64,000 nucleotides of DNA from Tenacibaculum sp. (GTDB taxonomy: Bacteria; Bacteroidota; Bacteroidia; Flavobacteriales; Flavobacteriaceae), in contig JAKVCX010000008.1 in assembly GCA_022448525.1 (NCBI GenBank), positions 124,001 to 188,000 on the forward strand, in the 5' to 3' direction. Both the position numbers and the translations under genes were made by a program. Shown piece after piece: positions 26,957 to 33,940 of the stretch. Under the pieces are notes generated by a model. It worked only from the letters and a program-made list of their open reading frames with translations, was not told the DNA's origin and did no database searches. Numbering within the stretch: position 1 is the stretch's first letter; the number at the start of each line of letters is the position of its first letter.

Positions 26957-27364
26957 TTATTCAGCTGAAGAATCTAAATTGAATATCGATCCTTTTATAG
27001 GAAGTTTTTCATAGTTTCTTCCTTTAAAAGTCATTCCTCCTGATCCATTCCAGTTTGAGTCTAAAGACATATTTGCTTCAAATGGAAGTACGATTCCACT
27101 CAATTTATGTTGCGGAGGGAAGTTCCCTCTAATATTTATCAATCGAACACTTTCTTTGAATCCAGAAGCGTGAGTAGATCCCGTAACTTGTCCGGAATAG
27201 ATTTCTTTTTCTTCATTACTGATGGTTAATTTTACAGTTCCACTTATGGTGTTTTCATATGGATGAACTAAAAGTGAAAATTGTAATACTGGTGATAAAG
27301 GATCAGCAATTTCTCCCATCACTCCTTTAAAATATATTGTTTTAGTAATTGTATTTGTGTGCAT
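26957..27364 (-). CDS. DUF1842-like protein
   Basis: A 135-residue leaderless protein. The pattern FKGVMGEIADPLSPVLQFSLLVHPYENTISG, a middle GQVTG segment and the later LSGIVLPFEANMSLDSNW correspond in order and spacing to DUF1842 proteins as I remember them from Burkholderia and other bacteria. No biochemical role is known for that family. It lies ten bases from the upstream gene (27375-27806), so these two are almost certainly co-transcribed. The DUF1842 call rests on recall of the pattern, not on a search. Confidence 0.6.
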   Translation of the reverse strand: MHTNTITKTIYFKGVMGEIADPLSPVLQFSLLVHPYENTISGTVKLTISNEEKEIYSGQVTGSTHASGFKESVRLINIRGNFPPQHKLSGIVLPFEANMSLDSNWNGSGGMTFKGRNYEKLPIKGSIFNLDSSAE

Positions 27365-27374
27365 GTGTAGTTTT

Positions 27375-27806
27375 TTATAATGTAACTATAACTTCAAAAG
27401 CGTTTACTCCAGAGTTAACAATAGAGTAATTGAAATTAGGAATAGCTATAGGAAAATTTGGGTTGTTGGTGCTAGGTAATGTTTTTCCGAAAAGAGTATG
27501 TTCACCTTCTGGAGGAACTAGAAGATAAATTTCTCCATTTTGTGTATAATTTTTTCCTTTTTGGATAAAATTATATTCAAATTGAATTTCAATTCCAACA
27601 GTTTGAGGAGGAAGAACAATTCCATTTTGTTCTGAAATAAATTTAGCGGTATTACCATTCGAAGTTAAAATTGTACCTTCAGAAGGACCTTCCCAAGAAG
27701 AATTTTCATTTAGTGATTTTATTGAAGTTAATGTTATATCCGTTCCTTGATAGTTTTGTCCAGAATTAATCCGATTCAAAACTGTTAAACTTGGTGCAAT
27801 CGACAT
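27375..27806 (-). CDS. Small beta-rich protein, paralogue B
   Basis: A 143-residue leaderless protein that is a clear paralogue of the next gene upstream (27866-28300). Shared segments are ITLTSI near residue 24, YTQNGEIYL (about residues 86-94), GEHTLFGKTLP and the ending VTL. It is acidic to neutral, Asn/Ser/Thr-rich and lacks cysteine. Predicted as an all-beta fold. I recognise no family. A stem-loop between the two paralogues suggests that the upstream copy is made in larger amount. Confidence 0.75.
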   Translation of the reverse strand: MSIAPSLTVLNRINSGQNYQGTDITLTSIKSLNENSSWEGPSEGTILTSNGNTAKFISEQNGIVLPPQTVGIEIQFEYNFIQKGKNYTQNGEIYLLVPPEGEHTLFGKTLPSTNNPNFPIAIPNFNYSIVNSGVNAFEVIVTL

Positions 27807-27822
27807 GTTATAAAAGATTTAT

Positions 27823-27856
27823 AAGTACCACTCTCAATTATGAAAGAGTGGTACTT
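27823..27856 (-). terminator. Stem-loop between the two paralogues
   Basis: Perfect 12-bp stem AAGTACCACTCT (27823-27834) and AGAGTGGTACTT (27845-27856). The minus-strand downstream flank is only moderately T-rich, so partial read-through into paralogue B is plausible. Confidence 0.65.
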
Positions 27857-27865
27857 TTATTTTTA

Positions 27866-28300
27866 TTATAATGAAACAGTAACTTTATAACTGTTTCCAC
27901 CTGTATTTGTAATAGCAAAGTTGAAATCTGGAATTTTGTTTGCTGGTACTGGATTTCCTGCAGGTGCTGGTAATGTGTGTCCCCATAAAGTATGTTCACC
28001 AACTGCTGGTATTTCTAAATAGATTTGTCCAGTTTGTGTATAAATTTGACCACCTTGCAGGTAGTTATAGCTAAAGTTTACATTTGCACCACATCCTTTA
28101 GGAGCAATAAAAACAGAAGAATTTCCCATTGCTAAATTAGCAGGAGCCCCGTTTGCTTGCAATACGGTACCATTTTCTGGAACTGACCATGTAGAGTCGT
28201 CATTTACTTGACTAATTGAAGTTAAAGTAATGCTAGTTCCTTCGTTATTTGGTCCTGCTGCTATTTGATTTACGATTTGTAAAGATGCTGAAATTGCCAT
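27866..28300 (-). CDS. Small beta-rich protein, paralogue A
   Basis: A 144-residue leaderless protein beginning MAISASLQIVNQ. It shares ITLTSI, YTQTGQIYLEIP, GEHTLWGHTLPAP and a terminal VTVSL with paralogue B. It has one cysteine. It is the first gene of the row after a 526-base gene-free leader region, and a stem-loop directly follows it, which is the arrangement expected for an abundant protein. There is no signal peptide, so it is cytoplasmic or exported by a leaderless route. Family and function are not recognised. Confidence 0.75.
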   Translation of the reverse strand: MAISASLQIVNQIAAGPNNEGTSITLTSISQVNDDSTWSVPENGTVLQANGAPANLAMGNSSVFIAPKGCGANVNFSYNYLQGGQIYTQTGQIYLEIPAVGEHTLWGHTLPAPAGNPVPANKIPDFNFAITNTGGNSYKVTVSL

Positions 28301-28826
28301 GATATTTAAGTTTAGTTAATATGGTTCCTACTCGTAAGGCTTTTCGGAATCCGCCTCGTTTTTTAAAGTGAGTTCTGCTTCACTATAGTTTAGTTAGTTT
28401 TGGTTAGTCTCAATTGGTTAGAAGTAACTGTTATTTTGTTTACCGAAACACGGTTGAGTTTTTACTTTCTAAATTCAATTTGAACGTTTTAGAAATGAAT
28501 TCGTTTATAAATTATTTCTGATGTAAAACTACTGTGAATAAGAAGGTTGAATTTTTAAATTGGAATAAGAAGGGATTTCTTTTCCATAAAAACGGAAAAA
28601 AAAGGAATGAAAATTAACTCAACATTGCGAAGTACAAAGCAATCTTTGTATTCTAAGTAAGATGTAGATTCTTATTTGAGATTACTTCATTTCACGTTGT
28701 TTCATTGGTAATGACGCTTTGTGTTGTCATTACGAGGCAAGTGCCAAATTTAGTTTGGTAAATGGACGAAGTAATCTATTTTGTAAAATTGGAAATTACG
28801 TCATTCGTAAAAATGATATTTAGAAT
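28301..28826. other. 526-base gene-free leader and repeat region
   Basis: No credible coding frame. From the small-protein side it holds a possible 5' leader with a weak stem (CTCGTAAGGC...GCCTCG, 28331-28358), AGTGA...TCACT (28368-28384), and a cluster of TTAG-containing direct repeats with TTGGTTAG at 28400-28407 and 28414-28421. The half near the regulator gene carries the palindromic REP-like repeats at 28623-28777. No consensus promoter for the gene at 28300 was found. Confidence 0.6.
28623..28777. repeat. REP-like palindromic repeat (two copies)
   Basis: First unit: CATTGCGAAG...GCAATCT (28623-28645) facing AGATTACTTC...GGTAATGACG (28679-28716). Second unit: GTCATTACGAGG...GAAGTAATCT (28726-28777). 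The same outward GTCATT-CGA and inward GCAATCT/GTAATCT ends occur again at 32749-32839. This is the common intergenic CGTCATTGCGA-type palindrome found in many genomes. Confidence 0.7.
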
Positions 28827-29573
28827 TTATTTAAGTGTACGAACCTTTTTAATTAAATCTTTATAACGTTCACTTAAAGTAATATGATGTTTTCCTTGTA
28901 ATACAATAAGATTATCTGAAGGAACTATTTCCGTAATCTTATCAATATTAGCAATGTAGTTTCGATGTGTTCTACAGAAAGAGTTTTCGTCTAATAGTTT
29001 TAAAATCTTAGTAAGCGATATTAAAATCACAAACTTTTCATTAGCCGTAATTATATTACAGTATTTTTCTTCAACTTCTATATAAATAATATCCTCTAAT
29101 AATACTTTTTTGAGGGATTTTCCTTTTTTAATGAATAAGTAATCACTGCTAATTACGGTATCCTCTTCATCTGTTATAAAAACATCATTTTGATCGTAGA
29201 ATTTTTCAACAGCCATTTCAATAGCGTATAACACTTCCAGTTCATTGAAAGGTTTCATCAAAAAGCTAAAAGGTTGTGTAAGTTTAGCGCGTTCAAATAT
29301 TTTACGATCAGTAGAACTGGTTAAAAACACAAAAGGTTTAGAAGCATCAGGAACTGTATTAATAGTTTCAGCAAACGTAATTCCATCAGGAACACCGTCT
29401 AGAAAAATATCAATAATTACAATATCTACTTTTACTTTGTAGTATAAATCAAGGGCTTCTTTAAAAGTTCTGGCAACTCCAGAAATGGTATAATTGTTTT
29501 CGTTTAATACCTTAATTAGTTTATCACTTTCTTGAGGTGTATCTTCAATAATTAAAATATTAACATTATCCAT
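28827..29573 (-). CDS. LytTR-type response regulator
   Basis: Two-domain regulator of 248 residues. The receiver domain (about 1-125) has acidic residues E10-D11, phospho-acceptor D55 in VIIDIFLDG, and K in FLMKPF. The C-terminal LytTR DNA-binding domain (about 150-245) shows IYIEVEEKYCNI, FCRTHRNYIANIDKI and the final LSERYKDLIKKV. It overlaps the kinase gene by eight bases, so the two form a classical pair. Likely targets are the adjacent small-protein genes. LytTR proteins usually bind paired direct repeats; see 28400-28421. Confidence 0.93.
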   Translation of the reverse strand: MDNVNILIIEDTPQESDKLIKVLNENNYTISGVARTFKEALDLYYKVKVDIVIIDIFLDGVPDGITFAETINTVPDASKPFVFLTSSTDRKIFERAKLTQPFSFLMKPFNELEVLYAIEMAVEKFYDQNDVFITDEEDTVISSDYLFIKKGKSLKKVLLEDIIYIEVEEKYCNIITANEKFVILISLTKILKLLDENSFCRTHRNYIANIDKITEIVPSDNLIVLQGKHHITLSERYKDLIKKVRTLK

Positions 29574-31320
29574 CTAAAACTGTTTTAGGTAAAGATACAA
29601 TCATTTTTGTTCCTTTTCCTAATTCGCTTTCAATATCGAATTTTCCGTTGTTCTTTTTAATCATTGATTTTACCAATTGAATCCCTAAACCAGTACCAAT
29701 AATGTCTTCGTGTTCTTTTTTATTCAGTAATACAGAATCGTCTAATAGTTTTAATCGAGTAGCATCGCTCATTCCTAATCCTGAATCTTCTACAATTAAA
29801 TTAGTAAAACCTTCAATAGTATTTGAACTATAAATTTTGATGAATCCGTTAGGTTGAGAAAACTTAATCGCATTATCAATAAGGTTTCTAAGTACAATTT
29901 TTAAAGATTCTTGATCCGCCTGAACAAACTCTCTTTTAGAAACTGTATTTTCAAAGTTTAGTTCTTTCTCTAATAATAAAGGTTTGTAGTTATAAGCAAC
30001 GTGTTCTGTGATAATAAATAAACGTTGTTTTTCAATACTAAAATATTGTTGCTCCGTTTGCATTAAAGCCCAGTTTAAAAGATTGTCTAGTAAACCGTAA
30101 GCTCCGTTTACAATGGTGCTGTTTTTATGAAGTAAGTTTTCTAATGCTTCTAGATTTTTGGAAGCCAAATTATTAAGTAAAATTTTATTGCTTGATTTTA
30201 AGGCGTTTACAGATGAGCGTAAATCATGACTTACAATGGAGAATAACTTGTCTTTAGTTGTGTTTAATTCATCTAAAATTTCTTTTTGAGCAGCTATAAT
30301 TTTATTAGTTTTTACTTTTTCTCTGAAGAAATATGCACCAATACCTAAAAAGAGCAGTAATCCTATAGCCGAGTATAGAAAGATCTTTCGTTCAGTTTCT
30401 TTTAATTTATTTTCAACTTGAAGTAAATCAACTTCCTTTTGTTTTGCTGCAACTGCGAATTCTTTTTCTTTTTTAGCAACTGCGTAAATTTTATTCCTGT
30501 TATTTAGTGTATCTACATATTTTTCATATTCTTTTCTATAAACTAAAGCTTGATTATAGTTTTTTCTATTTTCTTCAATTACAGCCATGTTTTTAGCAGC
30601 AATCTGTTTACGATAGTATTTTTTACGATCATCTTCTGAAAGCTGCTTATCACTTATTTTGAGTTTTTTTGATAAATTATAAGCCTTTTGAAAATATGGA
30701 ATGGCAATATCATCTTTATATTGCTGATAGTATAGGTTGGCAATGTTTATATAGTTATCAACTAGGTTTATAGAGTCTTTTTCGTACTTATTACTTTGCT
30801 CAAAGTAAAACTCAGCTTTTTGAAATTCAGATAAAAAATAATGACATAAAGCTAGATCATTTAGAATATTAATTTCATCGACATATGTTTTATTTTTTAT
30901 ATCTAAAAGTTTTTTATAGTATGTAATAGCTTTTTTGTATCTCTTTAACTTTAAGTTAATAGCACCAATAAATTCTTGTACTTTATTGGTAAACTGAAAT
31001 TTTTTAGAAATTAAATCAAATTGATTTTCCGCTTCGTCATAAACTTGATTCCTAAAGAGTGATATTCCTCTATACATAAATAAAAAATCATCCATTGATT
31101 TTTCTCTTTTCGAGTTTTCAAGAGATTTTTGCGAAAATATTATCGTGGAATCCCATTTTTTTTCAATTAAGAAGAATGATGCTTTTTTAAAATTTTCTTC
31201 AGAATGAAACTTTTTTGATTGCTCAAATATATCTTTAAAGAAACTGTCTTCAGTTTTATTTTGCGAATAAGAATAATATGTTACTAGTACTAGAAGAAAT
31301 AGTCGGAATTTTAGAGGCAT
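29566..31320 (-). CDS. TPR-containing sensor histidine kinase
   Basis: A 584-residue kinase with a signal peptide (ending YSYSQ), a periplasmic region of tetratricopeptide-like repeats (about residues 30-290), a coiled linker and one membrane helix (about 310-328). The dimerisation/phosphoacceptor motif has H365 in SHDLRSS. The ATPase domain has the N box NLIDNAIKFSQP, G1 VEDSGLGM and G2 GTGLGIQLVK. TPR-kinases with LytTR partners are common in Bacteroidota. The sensed signal is unknown. It overlaps its regulator gene and lies downstream of the orphan small gene at 31410, from which a terminator separates it. Confidence 0.92.
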   Translation of the reverse strand: MPLKFRLFLLVLVTYYSYSQNKTEDSFFKDIFEQSKKFHSEENFKKASFFLIEKKWDSTIIFSQKSLENSKREKSMDDFLFMYRGISLFRNQVYDEAENQFDLISKKFQFTNKVQEFIGAINLKLKRYKKAITYYKKLLDIKNKTYVDEINILNDLALCHYFLSEFQKAEFYFEQSNKYEKDSINLVDNYINIANLYYQQYKDDIAIPYFQKAYNLSKKLKISDKQLSEDDRKKYYRKQIAAKNMAVIEENRKNYNQALVYRKEYEKYVDTLNNRNKIYAVAKKEKEFAVAAKQKEVDLLQVENKLKETERKIFLYSAIGLLLFLGIGAYFFREKVKTNKIIAAQKEILDELNTTKDKLFSIVSHDLRSSVNALKSSNKILLNNLASKNLEALENLLHKNSTIVNGAYGLLDNLLNWALMQTEQQYFSIEKQRLFIITEHVAYNYKPLLLEKELNFENTVSKREFVQADQESLKIVLRNLIDNAIKFSQPNGFIKIYSSNTIEGFTNLIVEDSGLGMSDATRLKLLDDSVLLNKKEHEDIIGTGLGIQLVKSMIKKNNGKFDIESELGKGTKMIVSLPKTVLDG

Positions 31321-31355
31321 TATTAAATTTAGTAAATTAGGTTGAAGCTAATTTA

Positions 31356-31394
31356 ACAAAAAAAAGTTCTGATGCTATTTAAGGATCAGAACTT
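31356..31394 (-). terminator. Terminator after the small gene at 31410
   Basis: On the minus strand, stem AAGTTCTGAT (31394-31385 with 31373-31364) is followed by a run of eight T. It isolates the small gene from the kinase operon. Confidence 0.85.
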
Positions 31395-31409
31395 ATGCTT
31401 TAGAAAGAG

Positions 31410-31862
31410 TTATTTATTCAAGGGGTCCCCATCTCCTCCTTTTACTATGACTACGGTTCCTCTTGAATTTTCTGGGTCTTCATTTGTTAGGCTCAGACTT
31501 CCAGGTGCATGACTTAATGGATATACTGATGTGTTCCCATTAGGAAAGGTAACGTTTAAATCGATATTTGTATAGGTATAAACATCTACATTTCCATTCG
31601 TGTTTGGTGGAGTAGATTGGTAACTACAGGTAACTTGTAAGATATTAAGATTACCTTGATTAGAATCATTTGGTATATATTCCACCGCAGTAGGTGCAGC
31701 AGTTCCTGGATATACAGCAACAGAGAAATTTGCAATTCCATCTTTAGAAATAGTTATGTTATAAGGAGGAATCAAATTATCTATAATAGGAGCCGCTGGT
31801 TGAGGTAATTTAGTATAAGGCGTTGAGACTGAGTTTACATTAGTAGGTAAATTAATAGCCAT
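31410..31862 (-). CDS. Small hypothetical beta-rich protein
   Basis: A 150-residue leaderless protein beginning MAINLPTNVNS and ending GGDGDPLNK. It is Pro-, Asn-, Thr- and Ser-rich with alternating hydrophobic residues (ITISKDGIANFSVAVYPGT) suggesting beta strands. It resembles the 26602-28300 proteins in size, lack of a leader and composition, but has no clear sequence identity with them. It is monocistronic with its own strong terminator, just upstream of the TPR kinase/LytTR pair. No family recognised. Confidence 0.7.
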   Translation of the reverse strand: MAINLPTNVNSVSTPYTKLPQPAAPIIDNLIPPYNITISKDGIANFSVAVYPGTAAPTAVEYIPNDSNQGNLNILQVTCSYQSTPPNTNGNVDVYTYTNIDLNVTFPNGNTSVYPLSHAPGSLSLTNEDPENSRGTVVIVKGGDGDPLNK

Positions 31863-31988
31863 AATAATTTAGTTTTAGGTTTAACATTTTAGTTAAAACA
31901 AATCAACAAATTATAAATGGTTTTTAAAAGTTTAAAGGTATAAGTATTACTTTTATTGGAATAAGTGATTGAAAAAGAGGAATGAAAA

Positions 31989-32732
31989 TTAAAACCGTAT
32001 CGCCAATTTTCGTAAGAAACGTAAAACTTCTACGTACAACCAAATCAATGTAATTAACAATCCCCAAGTGGCTAACCATTCTCTTTCTTTCGGATATCGA
32101 CCAACTTGTCTATCGATATAATAAAAGTCTAGTAACAAGGAAAAAGAAGCTACAATGGCCGCAACAACATTAAATCCAATGGCAAACCAAGAAGTTCCCC
32201 AAAGCATTGGAACATCTATTTTTAAAAACCATAAAATCCATCCAATAAAATAAAAAAGAAAAATAGTGGCAGAAGCTGTAATTACAATTGCTTTGAACTC
32301 TCTAGTAACTCGAATGAATTTTAAACGATACAAAAACAACATCACAAAAAAAGTAGTAATGGTTACTGCAATAGCTTGAAAAGGTAAATTTGGAAAACGA
32401 TTATGGGCATACGCACTTATTCCTCCTAAGAAAAATCCTTTAGCAACTGCATAAATTGGAAGTAGGTATTTTGCGGAACTGTGTTTAAAGGAAATAAACA
32501 AGCTACATACAATTGCAACAAACATTCCTATAGAAGTATACCATTTAACTTCAACTCCAGCGAAAAAGAGTTTCCAAGTATACGTCGCTGTAATTCCGAC
32601 CAACGTGAGCATTGCTAAAGATTTGAGTATAATTCCTGAGATGCTCATTTTGCTTTTAGAATACGTTTTTTGCTTTCGCCAGAAATAACGATTAAAAGCT
32701 GGGTTTGAAGTACGTAAACCAAAAATTGACAT
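31989..32732 (-). CDS. Bax inhibitor-1/YccA-like membrane protein
   Basis: A 247-residue protein with about seven hydrophobic helices. The N-terminal NPAFNRYFWRK and the membrane part match the bacterial Bax1-I/YccA (UPF0005) group, whose members modulate FtsH or act as pH-sensitive Ca2+ leak channels. The C-terminal DFYYIDRQVGRYPKEREWLATWGLL with conserved acidic residues is typical. It is probably an inner-membrane protein. It is monocistronic and flanked upstream by a palindromic repeat. Confidence 0.9.
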   Translation of the reverse strand: MSIFGLRTSNPAFNRYFWRKQKTYSKSKMSISGIILKSLAMLTLVGITATYTWKLFFAGVEVKWYTSIGMFVAIVCSLFISFKHSSAKYLLPIYAVAKGFFLGGISAYAHNRFPNLPFQAIAVTITTFFVMLFLYRLKFIRVTREFKAIVITASATIFLFYFIGWILWFLKIDVPMLWGTSWFAIGFNVVAAIVASFSLLLDFYYIDRQVGRYPKEREWLATWGLLITLIWLYVEVLRFLRKLAIRF

Positions 32733-32748
32733 TACCTATAAAATTTAA

Positions 32749-32839
32749 CGTCATTACGAACGGAGTTTACGAAGTGAAGTAATCTGTTTTATCTCGATAT
32801 AAGGATTGCTTCATTTCACTTTGTTTTATTCGCAATGAC
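32749..32839. repeat. REP-like palindromic repeat
   Basis: CGTCATTACGAACGGAG...GAAGTAATCT (32749-32785) and GGATTGCTTCATTTCAC...CGCAATGAC (32803-32839) form a long imperfect inverted repeat. Same family as the copies at 28623-28777. Confidence 0.75.
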
Positions 32840-32860
32840 AAGACTAACTTAAAATTGTAG

Positions 32861-32868
32861 TAGTTTTG
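32861..32868 (+). promoter_or_regulatory. ruvC -7 element
   Basis: TAGTTTTG, an exact TAnnTTTG match, 24 bases upstream of the TTG start of ruvC. Confidence 0.45.
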
Positions 32869-32892
32869 TGTTAGTACAAAGTACAATAAAAT

Positions 32893-33444
32893 TTGAAGAC
32901 AGAGAAAATCATATTAGGTATTGATCCCGGAACAACTATCATGGGATTCGGAATTATAAAAGTTATTGGTAAAAAGATGGAATTTGTTCAAATGAATGAA
33001 TTAATCTTAAAAAAATATGATGACCATTACTTGAAGTTGAAACTCATTTTTGAACGAACCATTGAGTTGATAGATACCTACAAACCTGATGAAATTGCTT
33101 TAGAAGCTCCCTTTTTTGGTAAAAACGTACAGTCTATGTTAAAGTTGGGTCGTGCACAAGGAGTAGCAATGGCAGCGGGATTATCAAGAGAAATTCCAGT
33201 TACAGAATATGCGCCATTAAAAATTAAAATGGCGATTACTGGAAATGGGAAAGCAAGTAAAGAGCAAGTTGCTATGATGCTCAAATCGCTATTAAATTTA
33301 AAAGAATTACCTAAGAATTTGGATGCTACAGATGGATTGGCTGCTGCGGTTTGTCATTTTTATAATTCGGGTAAAAAAATTGGTGGTAAAAACTATACTG
33401 GTTGGGCAGCATTTGTAAAACAAAATCCTAAAAAAATTAACTAG
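32893..33444 (+). CDS. ruvC: Holliday junction resolvase RuvC
   Basis: Endonuclease of 183 residues that cuts Holliday junctions with RuvAB during recombinational repair. Catalytic acidic residues lie in GIDPGTTIMGFG, the EAPFFGKN segment and the C-terminal DATDGLAAAVCH. The start is TTG, giving MKTEKIILGIDPG, the expected N-terminus; no upstream ATG in frame gives a better one. The C-terminal tail after the RuvC domain is about 20 residues. It is cytoplasmic. Confidence 0.96.
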   Translation: MKTEKIILGIDPGTTIMGFGIIKVIGKKMEFVQMNELILKKYDDHYLKLKLIFERTIELIDTYKPDEIALEAPFFGKNVQSMLKLGRAQGVAMAAGLSREIPVTEYAPLKIKMAITGNGKASKEQVAMMLKSLLNLKELPKNLDATDGLAAAVCHFYNSGKKIGGKNYTGWAAFVKQNPKKIN

Positions 33445-33511
33445 GTTGATTTTTCAATGATCAATGAAACAATAAACAGTGATCATTTTATAATTATTAA
33501 AATAAAAAGCT

Positions 33512-33847
33512 ATGAAACTAAAAAAAAACCCACTACAGAATAAGTCTTACGATTTTGCTCTGTCAATTGTGAGGTTGAGTAAAAATTTAATGATAGTAAA
33601 TAAAGAGTTTATACTTTCTAAACAGTTATTAAGAAGTGGTACTTCAATTGGAGCCAACGTTGTTGAGGCTAATGGAGCTATTTCAAAAGCAGACTTTTCT
33701 TCGAAAATTTCAATTGCTTATAAAGAGTGTTTAGAAACAAAGTATTGGTTGTCTTTATTAAAAGATAGTGAAGATGTAGAATTAAAAGAGTTTACGAATT
33801 TATTTAAAAGAGCCGATGAACTTGGTAAAATATTATTTCAATTTTAA
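33512..33847 (+). CDS. Four-helix-bundle protein (23S rRNA-intervening-sequence type)
   Basis: A 111-residue all-helical protein with the family marks KSYDFALSIVRL, LRSGTSIGANVVEA and IAYKECLETKYWLSLL. Such proteins form ring-like homo-oligomers. They were first found inside insertions of 23S rRNA genes and are related to the Avd accessory proteins of diversity-generating retroelements. No reverse transcriptase or template/variable repeat pair is present, so it is a stand-alone copy. A GATAACT heptanucleotide array directly follows it. Function is unknown. Confidence 0.92.
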   Translation: MKLKKNPLQNKSYDFALSIVRLSKNLMIVNKEFILSKQLLRSGTSIGANVVEANGAISKADFSSKISIAYKECLETKYWLSLLKDSEDVELKEFTNLFKRADELGKILFQF

Positions 33848-33870
33848 AAACTACAAGAATTAATAAATTT

Positions 33871-33940
33871 GATAACTGATAACTGATAACTGATAACTGA
33901 TAACTGATAACTGATAACTGATAACTGATAACTGATAATT
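33871..33940. repeat. GATAACT heptanucleotide tandem array
   Basis: Nine perfect copies of the 7-base unit GATAACT (33871-33933) plus a degenerate tenth, GATAATT (33934-33940). It starts 23 bases after the four-helix-bundle stop. The last two bases are the first two of the hemW TTG start codon. Confidence 0.97.

Noticed and set aside
26602..28300. Contractile injection or gas-vesicle structural genes
   Set aside because: No sheath, tube, baseplate, AAA+ ATPase or GvpA-like sequence is present; only small size and beta-rich composition suggested it.
33512..33940. Diversity-generating retroelement, because of an Avd-like four-helix-bundle protein next to repeats
   Set aside because: No reverse transcriptase and no template/variable repeat pair; the repeats are a simple 7-base array.
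33871..33940. CRISPR array
   Set aside because: Units are 7 bases with no spacers and no cas genes nearby.
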